NCBI RefSeq assembly: GCF_007197995.1
Contig: NZ_VKKH01000007.1
Location: 248,001-312,000 of the forward strand
Source: Aliiglaciecola sp. M165
GTDB lineage: Bacteria; Pseudomonadota; Gammaproteobacteria; Enterobacterales; Alteromonadaceae
DNA length: 64,000 nucleotides
Direction: 5' to 3'
Both the position numbers and the translations under genes were made by a program. Within the stretch, counting starts at the first letter, position 1, and the number at the start of each line of letters is the position of its first letter. Positions 1 through 8,388 of this stretch are shown here, in pieces. Below the pieces are notes generated by a model. The model ran no database searches and was not told the origin of the DNA. It saw only the letters and a program-made list of their open reading frames with translations.

Positions 1-802
1 TACCATCACCAATGCGAACATCATCAATTTGCAAAATGGGCATCACTTCCCTTGACGAACTTGTCAACCAAACTTCTTGCGCACGTTTGACTTCGTCAAT
101 CGAAATATCTCGTTCGGTGACTTGAAAATCAGTTTTGTCATGCAAAATATCAATTAACATCGCGCGGGTAATTCCGGGAAGAATTTGATGATCTAACCGC
201 GGCGTAATGATGTGATTATTATCGACAACAAACACATTGCATGAAGCAGCTTCAGTTAACATATGTTGTTCATTGTACAACAGAGTTTCGTCCTTTTGTT
301 TATTTTGTCCATGTTGGAAGTGCATCACATTACCCAGCAGTGAAGTGGATTTAATATGACAATTTCGCCATCTTTGGTCCATTTGTGTGACAACTTTACA
401 GCCAAAATCGTCCAATTCATTACTGTCCAAAGGCTTTCGAAGCACAGAACACATCGCAAAAACCGTCGGCTTTACGTTTTTTGGAAAAGCATGATGGCGT
501 TTGTTGTCTGCCCCCCTACTCACCTGAATGTAAACCCCTAGATCGCCCCCACCATTTTTATTGATCAGATCATCAATCAGTTTTTGCCAGTCACGGAGCA
601 TAAATTGGACTTGTATGCTAATTGCTTCCAGCCCATTGATCAGCCTTTGAATATGCCGATCGCGACCAATAGGTTTGCCGTCGTGAACAGGAATAAACTC
701 ATAGATCCCATCTCCAAAGAGAAACCCTCGATCCAAAGGAGAAATAACGGCTTGGTGAACAGGAAGTAACTCCCCGTTTAAATAGGCGGTGTCCTTGATC
801 AT
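1..802 (-). CDS. dat: D-amino-acid aminotransferase (partial, 3' end beyond left edge)
   Basis: PLP-dependent class IV aminotransferase that interconverts D-amino acids and 2-oxo acids, typically D-Ala and D-Glu, in the cytoplasm. The frame is open from ATG at 802 to the left edge (267 codons), so the C-terminus is missing. Visible landmarks are the N-terminal LDRGFLFGDGIYE, the Arg/His-rich QVSRGADNKRHH segment typical of D-amino acid transaminases, the PLP lysine candidate K151 in CHIKSTSLLGN, and E184 in LTEAASCNVF. The start codon overlaps the pxpC stop in an ATGA arrangement, so translation is probably coupled to the pxp genes. A branched-chain or aminodeoxychorismate-lyase relative is less likely given the RxxH-type motif. 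Confidence 0.9.
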   Translation of the reverse strand, partial: MIKDTAYLNGELLPVHQAVISPLDRGFLFGDGIYEFIPVHDGKPIGRDRHIQRLINGLEAISIQVQFMLRDWQKLIDDLINKNGGGDLGVYIQVSRGADNKRHHAFPKNVKPTVFAMCSVLRKPLDSNELDDFGCKVVTQMDQRWRNCHIKSTSLLGNVMHFQHGQNKQKDETLLYNEQHMLTEAASCNVFVVDNNHIITPRLDHQILPGITRAMLIDILHDKTDFQVTERDISIDEVKRAQEVWLTSSSREVMPILQIDDVRIGDG

Positions 803-1773
803 GATAAATACTCTGCTTTGCGCCTGTTTGCTTCACATTCACTATACAGGCGCTGCGTTGCGACGTGTTTTAAGTTAAGTTTATTATGCGCCAGCTGGAA
901 ATCAATCGGATTAAATTGGACTTCACTTCCAGCACAGGCTTGAGCCAACAAATCAGACGCATGTGACGTAACACTGCCTAATTTAGGATAACCACCAACA
1001 GTTTGCCTATCCGCCAACATCACAATAGGTAGACCATCAGGTGGTATTTGTAACGCCCCTTTTGCAATGCCCTCAGACAAAATTGGATCACTAGGACTTA
1101 GAATAGGCGATCCGGCAAACCTAGCGGCCATGCGACTGGAGTTTGGCGTTAACGTGTAGTTGTTGCTAAAAAACTGTTGGCGTCCACTGGGTTTAAACTT
1201 ATCAAACTGATATCCCATTACAAGATCGATGCACAACGACTTGTGTGCTTGAATTATTGCCTGTTTAGGCGCATGTAATGCCCAAGGGAATTGTTTGCAC
1301 TTATATGCCAATTTTTCGCTAACACTAACGGCACTGCCGTCACCACGCTGTCCTCCTAGTCCGTCTCGGGTCACCGCTGTGGCACTTCCAAAAATAGGCT
1401 CAACGGTCAATCCGCCGCACACCGCAATATAATGCCTTATGCCAAGAGCACTATTTTGTATTTGTAGCCTATCACCACTTTTAATCTGAAAATTTTGCCA
1501 GCTCGGGTGAATGGCATGATTCAATCTAATCTCAGAGGTTCCACCCGTTATAGCGATCGTGCAATCGTCAGAGAAAGTAAATTGAGCCCCGTCACCAACT
1601 ACTTCGATACATGGCAATATATCGTCGTTGCCCACCAATTTATTTGCCCAATGGCAACTATAATGATCGGCAGGGCCACCAGCACTGATGCCAATATTTT
1701 GAAAACCCAAACGCTCTTTATCTACAACCAAGCTCAATAAGCCCGGATGATCGACCGTCATGAACGAACTCAT
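799..1773 (-). CDS. pxpC: 5-oxoprolinase subunit PxpC (biotin-dependent carboxyltransferase-like family)
   Basis: Subunit of the prokaryotic ATP-dependent 5-oxoprolinase PxpABC, which opens L-5-oxoproline (pyroglutamate) to L-glutamate. The 324-residue protein has the KipA/YbgK family layout: an N-terminal glycine-rich segment GISAGGPADHYS, a central GSATAVTRDGLGG stretch, and ADRQTVGGYPKLGSV near residues 255-270. The ATG at 1773 overlaps the pxpB stop (ATGA) and its own stop overlaps the dat start, making a tightly coupled pxpA-pxpB-pxpC-dat unit. Older annotations call this family allophanate hydrolase subunit 2; the company of pxpA and pxpB favours oxoprolinase. Confidence 0.9.
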   Translation of the reverse strand: MSSFMTVDHPGLLSLVVDKERLGFQNIGISAGGPADHYSCHWANKLVGNDDILPCIEVVGDGAQFTFSDDCTIAITGGTSEIRLNHAIHPSWQNFQIKSGDRLQIQNSALGIRHYIAVCGGLTVEPIFGSATAVTRDGLGGQRGDGSAVSVSEKLAYKCKQFPWALHAPKQAIIQAHKSLCIDLVMGYQFDKFKPSGRQQFFSNNYTLTPNSSRMAARFAGSPILSPSDPILSEGIAKGALQIPPDGLPIVMLADRQTVGGYPKLGSVTSHASDLLAQACAGSEVQFNPIDFQLAHNKLNLKHVATQRLYSECEANRRKAEYLS

Positions 1774-2492
1774 GTTCCACCCTTAGCCAACAACATTTGA
1801 TATTGCTTTTGGTCAATCTCTTCAAATTTCACTTTGTCCCCAACATTTAGTCGTGTGGGTGGAGATGAATCACGATCAAATAACTCATACGGGCACAACC
1901 CCAAAATATTCCAGCCTCCAGGAGATTCATTTGGGTAGATTGCAGTCTGCCTATCTGCAATGGCGACAGCTCCTTTTGGTACTTTCTTACGAGGCGTGTT
2001 TAAGCGAGGCATTGCGATGGAAAGGTCGGTTTCTCCCATGTAAGCAAAACCCGGCGCAAACCCACAGCAATACACTTGATAAACTTCTGCGGTGTGTCGC
2101 GCAATAACCTCATCAACACTAATACTGTGATGTTTTGCAACCCGGGCAAGATCGTTGTTCACTGGAGCTCGATACCAAACCGGAAGGATTTTGATCTGTC
2201 CTGGAGCCGTTTCCGAGGATTTTGGAAAGGACCGTGCATGTGCAGATATCTTGGTGTTGTCTAAAAGCAGATCAACTGCTTGCTTCAGCGCGAAAAAGTC
2301 AATCTGTAATGGATCTATCTGCACTAGCAAAGAGTCGTAGGCCAAAACGGTATCGATCAACCAAAGCTCGTTTTTCTCCAACAGTATTTCATTGATGAGT
2401 CTGATCTGTTCATTACGCTGCGCCAAGGAGCCCTGCCGTGCATATAGAATAATGGAATTCTCAGAAGCAACACACCATTCAAAAGCACCCAT
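1770..2492 (-). CDS. pxpB: 5-oxoprolinase subunit PxpB (KipI family)
   Basis: Partner of PxpC in the ATP-dependent 5-oxoprolinase complex; KipI/YbgJ family, about 240 residues, the usual length. The conserved core is visible as CCGFAPGFAYMG followed by VPKGAVAIADRQTAIYP and SPGGWNILG. I take ATG at 2492 as the start: an AGGA ribosome-binding sequence lies 8 nt upstream, whereas the in-frame TTG just before it is too close. Only about 30 nt separate it from pxpA, and it overlaps pxpC by 4 nt. In Bacillus the homologue KipI inhibits a sporulation kinase; with all three pxp genes present the metabolic role is the better reading. Confidence 0.9.
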   Translation of the reverse strand: MGAFEWCVASENSIILYARQGSLAQRNEQIRLINEILLEKNELWLIDTVLAYDSLLVQIDPLQIDFFALKQAVDLLLDNTKISAHARSFPKSSETAPGQIKILPVWYRAPVNNDLARVAKHHSISVDEVIARHTAEVYQVYCCGFAPGFAYMGETDLSIAMPRLNTPRKKVPKGAVAIADRQTAIYPNESPGGWNILGLCPYELFDRDSSPPTRLNVGDKVKFEEIDQKQYQMLLAKGGT

Positions 2493-2522
2493 CAACTTGA
2501 TCCTGTTGTAATTTGATACGCA

Positions 2523-3254
2523 CTAGCTTCCAAGGATTTCTCGGATGTGCATCACGGCGTCAAGGGAATCTGAAGAATCGCCATGGACACACAATGTATC
2601 TATACGTAAAGGCACTGTTTCCCCACTCACGCTTGTTACACATTGGTTTTTAAGCATCGAGTCTACTTGCTGTATGGATTGCGCAAGAGAGAGCAACGCC
2701 CCTTCGTGACTTCTAGGCGTAAGTTTGCCATTGGTCAGATAGCTTCTATCAGCAAAGCCCTCGAACCATAGGGATATACCGTACTTTTCAGCCATGAATT
2801 CCATGTCTTTGGTATTTGGAAGTGCTTGCACAACAACCGGCAATGACGAATCGTATTCACTCACAGCCTTAACTACGCTTTCAAACACATCGACGTTTGC
2901 AACCATATCGTTATACAACGCACCATGTGGCTTGACGTACGCCACTTTTCCCCCTTTTGTCTTGCTCATACCGTCTAAAGCGGCAATTTGATAGTGCAAA
3001 ATCGGGATGAGCTCCCGCTCTGGAATAGACATGCTTCTACGACCAAAACCCTGTAGATCGGGATAAGAAGGATGTGCTCCAATGGTCACATTGTGCGCCA
3101 CAGCCTGCTCAATAGTCGTTTGCATCACTAGTGGGTCTCCAGCATGGAACCCACATGCAATATTCGCCATATCAATGTGCGCCATGATCGATGCGTCATT
3201 CGCTATCTGCCAATTTCCAAAGCTTTCACCGAGATCACAATTTAGTTTTATCAA
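2523..3254 (-). CDS. pxpA: 5-oxoprolinase subunit PxpA (LamB/YcsF family)
   Basis: First gene of the oxoprolinase operon. PxpA is the LamB/YcsF-family subunit needed with PxpB and PxpC to hydrolyse 5-oxoproline to glutamate. The 243-residue product carries the family blocks LNCDLGESFG (residues 4-13), NIACGFHAGDP, GAHPSYPD and YVKPHGALYND. The start appears to be TTG at 3254, because the invariant N-terminal block begins three residues later and a GGAG sequence lies about 10 nt upstream; no ATG fits. Transcription probably begins in the 124-nt gap shared with the divergent cvfB-like gene. Confidence 0.92.
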   Translation of the reverse strand: MIKLNCDLGESFGNWQIANDASIMAHIDMANIACGFHAGDPLVMQTTIEQAVAHNVTIGAHPSYPDLQGFGRRSMSIPERELIPILHYQIAALDGMSKTKGGKVAYVKPHGALYNDMVANVDVFESVVKAVSEYDSSLPVVVQALPNTKDMEFMAEKYGISLWFEGFADRSYLTNGKLTPRSHEGALLSLAQSIQQVDSMLKNQCVTSVSGETVPLRIDTLCVHGDSSDSLDAVMHIREILGS

Positions 3255-3378
3255 TTACTTATTGCTCCACACGTTTTCAGATACAATGATGTTTCAGGCA
3301 CACAAGGGTATACAAAACTGAATGATTAAGAACGATCACGCGGTTTAGTTTACTCAAATAACTCAAAAAGTCAGGTCA

Positions 3379-4224
3379 ATGCTGCAAATAGGAAAGATTA
3401 ATCGTTTACAGGTAGTCGATGAATTACCTTTTGGTTTTTATTTATCTGGCGAAAACACCGATAGAATTTTATTACCTACCCGTTCTGCGCCAGAAGACTG
3501 TCAGGTAGGTCAAGCGCTCGACGTATTTGTCTATCACGACAGTGATGATCGCATAATTGCTACAACACAAGTCCCCAAAGCCATGGTTGATGAAATTGCA
3601 GTATTGCAAGCAAAGAGCGTAAACAAAGTGGGCGCCTTTTTAGACTGGGGATTGGATAAAGACTTGTTATTGCCATTTAACGAACAACAAAAACCTATAT
3701 CCGAAGGCTTGAGATATGTTGTGTATGTTTTTCAAGATCCCTACACCGATCGCCTCGCAGCTTCTACTAAACTTCGTCGCTTCTTATCAGAAGAGGGACA
3801 TGAACTGACACCAGGCAGCAAAGCAAAATTGATAGTATGTGGTCGTTCCGACATGGGTTATAAAGTAGTCATTAACGGCACGCACTTAGGTTTATTATTT
3901 AAAGACGAGGTGTTTAAACCCCTCAAAATTGGTGATTCCACTGAAGGTTTCATCAAGCGGATCCGTGATGACGGGAAAATCGATGTGAGCTTACAGCTGC
4001 ATCACAAACAAGCCCGAAAGGAGCTGACCGAACAAATTATCGAAGATCTCATTGCCCACGGCGGTATCTCTTCACTTACCGATAAAAGCTCCCCGCAAGA
4101 TATCACTAAACGTTTTGATGTTAGTAAGAACACATACAAAAAAGCGTTGGGCGCTCTGTTTAAACAAAAACGAATATTAATTGGCAAAGACAAAATTACG
4201 CTGATAAATGAAGCCTCAAAATAA
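3379..4224 (+). CDS. S1 RNA-binding domain protein, CvfB/YitL family
   Basis: The 281-residue protein resembles CvfB (conserved virulence factor B): tandem S1-like OB folds followed by a C-terminal winged helix. Family traits include the opening MLQIGKINRLQV, the segment VNKVGAFLDWGLDKDLLLP (an S1-type strand) near residue 88, YKVVINGTHLGLLF near 175, and a C-terminal DITKRFDVSKNTYKKALGAL helix-turn-helix-like stretch. CvfB proteins bind RNA and affect expression in staphylococci; the role in proteobacteria is not established. ATG at 3379 has a modest CAGGTC upstream. It is followed after 15 nt by the OsmC-like gene, so the two are probably co-transcribed. Confidence 0.85.
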   Translation: MLQIGKINRLQVVDELPFGFYLSGENTDRILLPTRSAPEDCQVGQALDVFVYHDSDDRIIATTQVPKAMVDEIAVLQAKSVNKVGAFLDWGLDKDLLLPFNEQQKPISEGLRYVVYVFQDPYTDRLAASTKLRRFLSEEGHELTPGSKAKLIVCGRSDMGYKVVINGTHLGLLFKDEVFKPLKIGDSTEGFIKRIRDDGKIDVSLQLHHKQARKELTEQIIEDLIAHGGISSLTDKSSPQDITKRFDVSKNTYKKALGALFKQKRILIGKDKITLINEASK

Positions 4225-4239
4225 AACGGAGAGACTGCA

Positions 4240-4632
4240 ATGCAAGCAATAGTTAATTGGACAGAGGATCTGTCCTTTCAATGCAAAACAGATACTGGCA
4301 AGACCCTCACCTTGGATGGAAATGGTACAGACCTAACTCCAATGGAAGCGGTTTTACTCTCGGTAGGTGCCTGTTCATCTGTTGATGTTGTGGAAATCAT
4401 GAAAAAAGCCAGGCAGCCTCTTATTGAATGTAGCTGCCGCTTAACGGCAAAACGGGCCGATGATGCCCCCAGAGTATTTACCGATATCCATGCCACATAC
4501 ATCGTCAAAGGTGACGATATCAATGAAAAACATTTGAAACGAGCGGTGGCGCTGTCTACCGAAAAATATTGCTCCGTGATGTTAATGCTCAATGCAAAAG
4601 TGAATATCACCACATACTATGTGATTGAGTAA
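4240..4632 (+). CDS. OsmC family protein (YhfA-like)
   Basis: Small cytoplasmic OsmC/Ohr-superfamily protein of 130 residues. The superfamily contains thiol peroxidases that reduce organic hydroperoxides through a Cys pair. Two cysteines sit in the expected contexts: C45 in SVGACSSVDV on the central helix and C111 in STEKYCSVMLML. Overall it resembles the YhfA subgroup more than Ohr, so substrate and activity are uncertain. GGAG sits 10 nt ahead of the ATG. It is the second gene after the cvfB-like gene and nothing in the pair points to a shared pathway. Confidence 0.85.
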   Translation: MQAIVNWTEDLSFQCKTDTGKTLTLDGNGTDLTPMEAVLLSVGACSSVDVVEIMKKARQPLIECSCRLTAKRADDAPRVFTDIHATYIVKGDDINEKHLKRAVALSTEKYCSVMLMLNAKVNITTYYVIE

Positions 4633-4669
4633 TAAGTATTGTTGCGTTAAAAACCCAAAAAGTTATCGC

Positions 4670-5140
4670 CTATTCCACAGTAGATGATGCTTGTGAATCA
4701 AAAGCCTCTTCAGTACCAATCATTCGCTCTATGGCTTGTCTATCTCTGACATTTTTTTGTACAGTGATTGCAGCAAACAGACTCAAAGTATACGCCATCG
4801 CATAAAAGCCTTTTTCGCTTAACAATAACTCAGCGTTGATCAAACCAACAACCAGCAAACCGATAGACAAACCCGCAGATATCCATGAAATGATACTATA
4901 AACATTTGAAGTTGGGATACCCTCTGCCTTGTCTCGTATTGTTTTTTGTAATGAGACCATTGAAAACAGACCATACAAAATCGTTATCAAATAGTAGCCT
5001 TTTTCATTTAGCATCATGTCTGCGTTGTACAATCCGATTCCGTACGCACCCGTCCCAATAATCAACGCGGCGATAGATGCCAACGTATAGGCCTTTGTTG
5101 GTCCTTGAACACTTGCTGTTTGAGTATGTACTGTTGTCAT
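4670..5140 (-). CDS. YiaA/YiaB two-helix-domain inner membrane protein
   Basis: Integral membrane protein of 156 residues built from two copies of the YiaA/B two-helix module. Each copy ends in a matching signature, NEKGYYLITILYGLFS...LQKTIRD and SEKGFYAMAYTLSLFA...VQKNVRD, which shows an internal duplication. Four membrane segments are evident around residues 17-36, 46-64, 82-102 and 111-129. I chose ATG at 5140, which has AGAGAGAG upstream; the longer in-frame extension to 5227 is charged and poorly placed. An imperfect inverted repeat, TAATTAACC-tggg-GGTAATTA, lies 30-50 nt upstream. Function of the family is unknown. Confidence 0.85.
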   Translation of the reverse strand: MTTVHTQTASVQGPTKAYTLASIAALIIGTGAYGIGLYNADMMLNEKGYYLITILYGLFSMVSLQKTIRDKAEGIPTSNVYSIISWISAGLSIGLLVVGLINAELLLSEKGFYAMAYTLSLFAAITVQKNVRDRQAIERMIGTEEAFDSQASSTVE

Positions 5141-5331
5141 GTTGATTCTCTCTCTTTGAATTATTAGTCTAATTAACCTGGGGGTAATTAAAATCTTTGT
5201 GTTGAGTTCTTGTTTAGATTGCCTCAAAGAACAAGATTAATAAACACCGTTATTAGGTGTAGCTTATTACGATGCCAAGCGTTTAGTTTCTGTATACTTT
5301 TGGGTTGTTTCTCAATAAGTTGCCTTGCCAA

Positions 5332-6126
5332 TTAAAGTGACTTCACTTTTCCATGCTGATCAAATGTGACAAACTCATCAGCTAAATCGTTGCGCTTCAA
5401 ATAGCGACCAATCGACTGAAACGTAGTGGTATAGATTTTACCTTTATGATCTTTAGTGGTTACATCATCCATCAACATTGAACCAAACATCAGCTTCATG
5501 CGGCTGGTATACACTCGCTGAGGTGTAAAGTGCGCTTTTGCATTCACTTTCAATTGCTGTGTATCTAACGTTTGGTAAATGGCGGCATTGATCATGTCTA
5601 AGGTATATTCCGTACAGTTTTGAAATTGCGAGTTAAACGGGTTAGCAATCACTGAATAGTTGTTATTGTGCAGCGATTTAGCGTCACCAGAGGCAATCAA
5701 GTCGATGAGTTCTACTTGTACCTCAGGGCTGGGTATAATAATACCTGCTGTTAAGTCATGTGCGCCCCAGAAAAAATCAACCGGATAGTCCATGATCAAA
5801 TCACTTTTGTTCGGCTGACCACTGCGCTGGTAAAGGTTATGGATTGCATACCCTTGCACGATTTCACCGTCATCCAATTGTATATTGGAATACACGGCCA
5901 CGGCTGTATGGGTAAAGCGGATCCCTTTTGGTAAATCCTTAGCGGGTCGCCCCACCCTGGCAATGATAAATGCTCTTGCCCCTTTATTCGCTGCAAAATA
6001 CTCCACTTCCTTTGCAAAGGTCTTAATTGTTTCGGGTTCATGTTGAGCTTTAGCCGCAGATTGGCTGCCCGCCCATGCGTTTTGAATGCTAAAAACAAGT
6101 GTTAATATCAATACTAACTTTTTCAT
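5332..6126 (-). CDS. Exported DUF2145 family protein
   Basis: A 264-residue protein with a clear Sec signal peptide (residues 1-19, cut after AWA), so periplasmic or secreted. It fits DUF2145: FIIARVGRPAKDLPKGIRFTH near residues 53-73, a hydrophobic strand TAVAVYS, and QNCTEYTLDMIN around C171. The order His (H73) before Cys (C171) is what a permuted papain-like/NlpC-type fold would show, so a cysteine hydrolase or amidase is possible but inferred. GGAGT precedes the ATG. It follows the small His-rich exported protein by 60 nt on the same strand and probably shares its promoter. Confidence 0.8.
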   Translation of the reverse strand: MKKLVLILTLVFSIQNAWAGSQSAAKAQHEPETIKTFAKEVEYFAANKGARAFIIARVGRPAKDLPKGIRFTHTAVAVYSNIQLDDGEIVQGYAIHNLYQRSGQPNKSDLIMDYPVDFFWGAHDLTAGIIIPSPEVQVELIDLIASGDAKSLHNNNYSVIANPFNSQFQNCTEYTLDMINAAIYQTLDTQQLKVNAKAHFTPQRVYTSRMKLMFGSMLMDDVTTKDHKGKIYTTTFQSIGRYLKRNDLADEFVTFDQHGKVKSL

Positions 6127-6186
6127 TTTTTAATACTCCGAACCATCTTTTAGTGAACGTGATGTTGAATACAAACTAGAGCGTGT

Positions 6187-6552
6187 TTATCTTTGCCTAG
6201 CTTTCTTGATAACTTTAGACGGCGCCGGATCAGCCGTAATAGTGCGCTCAGTAATGACAATCGTTTGATGATGGTGATGATGTTTATGTACATGCGAACG
6301 ACTGGCGCTATCAGCGATAGAATCACCCACTGCAACCGCTGCACTACCCGCTACTACGCTTGCTGCACCAACGACTAAAACGGGAACCGCGACCGCAGCA
6401 CTGGCAACTTTAGCAGTTGAAGCAGCACCTTCAGACGCCGCTAGCGCGGAATGTTTGCTAGCTTGACCACTGTGATAAGAAGATCCTTCCGCATTTGCTT
6501 GGAGCGTTGTCATTGACATAATTAAAAGCATCGCTGTTGTGAATCGTTTCAT
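6187..6552 (-). CDS. Small exported His-rich protein
   Basis: A 121-residue protein with a signal peptide (MKRFTTAMLLIMSMTTLQANA, cut near residue 21). The start at 6552 is fixed by GAGGAA upstream; a longer reading to 6615 would bury the signal. The mature part has an Ala/Val/Gly-rich hydrophobic stretch (about residues 40-78, with AVAVPVLVVGAASVVAGSAA) that could enter a membrane. A histidine cluster HVHKHHHHHQ follows, then a basic tail. The cluster suggests metal or proton binding, which is inference. I do not recognise a named family. It is the first gene of a unit with the DUF2145 protein and is divergent from the XRE-type regulator. Confidence 0.7.
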   Translation of the reverse strand: MKRFTTAMLLIMSMTTLQANAEGSSYHSGQASKHSALAASEGAASTAKVASAAVAVPVLVVGAASVVAGSAAVAVGDSIADSASRSHVHKHHHHHQTIVITERTITADPAPSKVIKKARQR

Positions 6553-6639
6553 TGTTCTTCCTCGTTTGTTGTGAACGATGTGAAGATTAGTAGTTGGTAT
6601 TGCTAGTGTAAACATCCAATATAAATGTATACTCCCAAA

Positions 6640-6652
6640 AGACCAATGGTCT
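6640..6652. promoter_or_regulatory. Perfect palindrome, candidate operator between His-rich gene and XRE regulator
   Basis: AGACCA-a-TGGTCT is a perfect 6-bp inverted repeat with a 1-nt centre in the 124-nt divergent intergenic region. It lies about 25 nt upstream of the regulator's ATG, close to AT-rich TATTAT and TATACT sequences that could be -10 elements. An autoregulatory operator for the adjacent XRE protein is the simplest reading; binding is inferred. Confidence 0.4.
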
Positions 6653-6676
6653 ATTATTAATATACTTGAGGTGAGT

Positions 6677-7426
6677 ATGAGTCAAATTTCACAAATTAGT
6701 GCAACCCTGAAAAATCTGCTTAAACAACAACAACTCACGTATCGAGATGTCGCATCTAAGCTCGAAATGAGCGAAGCAAATATCAAACGCATTTTTTCAA
6801 CCAATAGTTTTACACTGGAAAGACTGGAAGAAATTTGTGATTTATTACAAATTAATTTGTCCGATCTGTTTTTGATCACTCAGCAGCAGGTTGAAAAGCT
6901 GACTCAACTTTCTCAAGAACAAGAGAATCAGCTACTCAGCGATCCAAAATTATTATTAGTCGCTGTTTGTGTTAGGGATGGATGGACGTTTGACGAATTG
7001 ATAGAACACTATGATATAGATCAATATGAATGTACCCGCCTTCTTGCCAAGCTTGATAAACTCAAGATTATTAATTTATTGCCTAATAATCACTATAAGC
7101 TACTTATTGCCCAAGATTTTCGCTGGATCCCCGGTGGCCCCTTAGAAAAATTCATGGAACAAGAAGTCATGGTAAAGTTCATGGCACCTAAAAAAGACGA
7201 ACAATGGAATTTTCGTTTGTACATACGCGGACGCTATTCGCAAACTTCAATTGAAATCATTCAGAGGAAGTTAAACCAATTGACCAAAGAGGCTTCAGAA
7301 CTGAATCAAGAAGATTCATCGCTGCCTCTGGATCAACGCCAACACATGGGAATATTGATGGCGATGCGTCCGTGGGAGCCTAGTTTGTTCGAAAATATGC
7401 GCAAGCGAAAACAAGCCGACGATTAA
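6677..7426 (+). CDS. XRE/Cro-type helix-turn-helix regulator with C-terminal extension
   Basis: A 249-residue cytoplasmic DNA-binding protein. Residues 5-62 form a Cro/C1-type HTH: LLKQQQLTYRDVASKLEMSEANIKRIFSTN, then a third helix ending in LEEICDLLQINLSDL. The remaining 185 residues contain a second winged-helix-like section (DQYECTRLLAKLDKLKIINLL) and a C-terminal region of unknown role. I prefer ATG at 6677 because GAGGTGAG overlaps the upstream GTG at 6671 and serves as its ribosome-binding site. It is divergent from the exported His-rich/DUF2145 pair, with a palindrome between them, so it may regulate both. Confidence 0.8.
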   Translation: MSQISQISATLKNLLKQQQLTYRDVASKLEMSEANIKRIFSTNSFTLERLEEICDLLQINLSDLFLITQQQVEKLTQLSQEQENQLLSDPKLLLVAVCVRDGWTFDELIEHYDIDQYECTRLLAKLDKLKIINLLPNNHYKLLIAQDFRWIPGGPLEKFMEQEVMVKFMAPKKDEQWNFRLYIRGRYSQTSIEIIQRKLNQLTKEASELNQEDSSLPLDQRQHMGILMAMRPWEPSLFENMRKRKQADD

Positions 7427-7502
7427 TTATTTTAACAATATGAAATGGCCTCAACCTCCAAACGGTTAACTTGTCAAATAAGGGGTTACTTATTCTAAAA
7501 CA

Positions 7503-7526
7503 AGATTCCCTCGTAGAAGGGAATCT
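7503..7526 (-). terminator. Hairpin terminator for the SDR gene
   Basis: Stem AGATTCCCT/AGGGAATCT with a 6-nt loop, 14 nt past the SDR stop codon. On the minus strand it is followed by TGTTTTAG. On the plus strand no T-run follows, so it mainly serves the minus-strand gene. Confidence 0.6.
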
Positions 7527-7540
7527 GCAAAATCATATTG

Positions 7541-8320
7541 TCAAACAGCTAGTCCTTTTAGTGGCAATCCAACCCGTTTTCGCCCTTCCACCGTCTTAAT
7601 AGAAAAATCCGTACCAGCGAATTCTTGGCCTTCCGGTCCACATAAAAATAAAACCGCTTTTGCCGCCCATTCGGCAGGGATATGCTGATCCCAATCCAGT
7701 TTACTGACCGGATTCAAATTTGAATCTCGGATTTTTTCCATCATCTGAGTCGCAACAGTCCCTGGCGACAAACCCAACACTCTAATATTACTTTGAGCTA
7801 CCTCTTTATGAGCAACTTCAGTAAGTTTTTTCACTGCGCTTTTGGTAGAGCAGTAATGACTCCACCCTTCCAGTGCACTATTAGCGGCTCCAGAACTCAT
7901 GTTAATCACGATCCCGCTACCAGCTTTCAACATGAATGGAATACTGGCACGCATAGCATGATAAACACCTTTTAAATTGATATTCACCGCCTCGTCCCAT
8001 TGAGCAGGATCACTCTCTACGAGACGTGCTATAGGCTCAATTACACCCGCATTATTGACTATGATGTCAATCTTTCCTGCTATTTCCATGTTCTTATTCA
8101 CACAAGAAAATACCGATGAATAGTCGCTAACATCACATTGAATAGCACGAGCAATTCCACCAGAAGCGTTGATATCGTCTGCGGCCTGTTTGATCGTATT
8201 TAGGTTTCTACCAGCAAGACAAACGCTGGCACCTTGCTTTGCTAACAATTGTGCAGTCGCTAACCCTATTCCGCGACTCGCACCAAACACTATCGCTGTT
8301 TTACCTTTTACGTAGTCCAT
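7541..8320 (-). CDS. SDR family NAD(P)-dependent oxidoreductase
   Basis: Classical short-chain dehydrogenase, 259 residues. The cofactor motif GASRGIG is near the N-terminus, NNAG follows about 75 residues on, and the catalytic set is Ser in INMSSGAAN with YCSTK (Tyr-x-x-x-Lys). The substrate cannot be read from sequence. ATG at 8320 is preferred because GGAGAAAGG lies just upstream and the Rossmann fold then begins normally; an extension to 8371 adds residues without family resemblance. It is divergent from a LysR gene, the classic arrangement for a regulator controlling its neighbour, so its expression is probably tied to the ligand of that regulator. Confidence 0.88.
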   Translation of the reverse strand: MDYVKGKTAIVFGASRGIGLATAQLLAKQGASVCLAGRNLNTIKQAADDINASGGIARAIQCDVSDYSSVFSCVNKNMEIAGKIDIIVNNAGVIEPIARLVESDPAQWDEAVNINLKGVYHAMRASIPFMLKAGSGIVINMSSGAANSALEGWSHYCSTKSAVKKLTEVAHKEVAQSNIRVLGLSPGTVATQMMEKIRDSNLNPVSKLDWDQHIPAEWAAKAVLFLCGPEGQEFAGTDFSIKTVEGRKRVGLPLKGLAV

Positions 8321-8388
8321 ACCTTTCTCCTGTACTGTTAAGTAATCAGCATGAAGACTAATAGATGTCAATTACGCAATAAATAACA

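Noticed and set aside
356-769. Two short plus-strand open frames of 61 codons each
   Set aside because: They lie antisense within the well-supported D-amino-acid aminotransferase gene and show no family resemblance or ribosome-binding site.
6276-6300. Histidine run as a sign of vector or tag contamination
   Set aside because: The run is broken (HVHK before HHHHH), uses mixed contexts and sits inside a plausible exported protein with natural neighbours.
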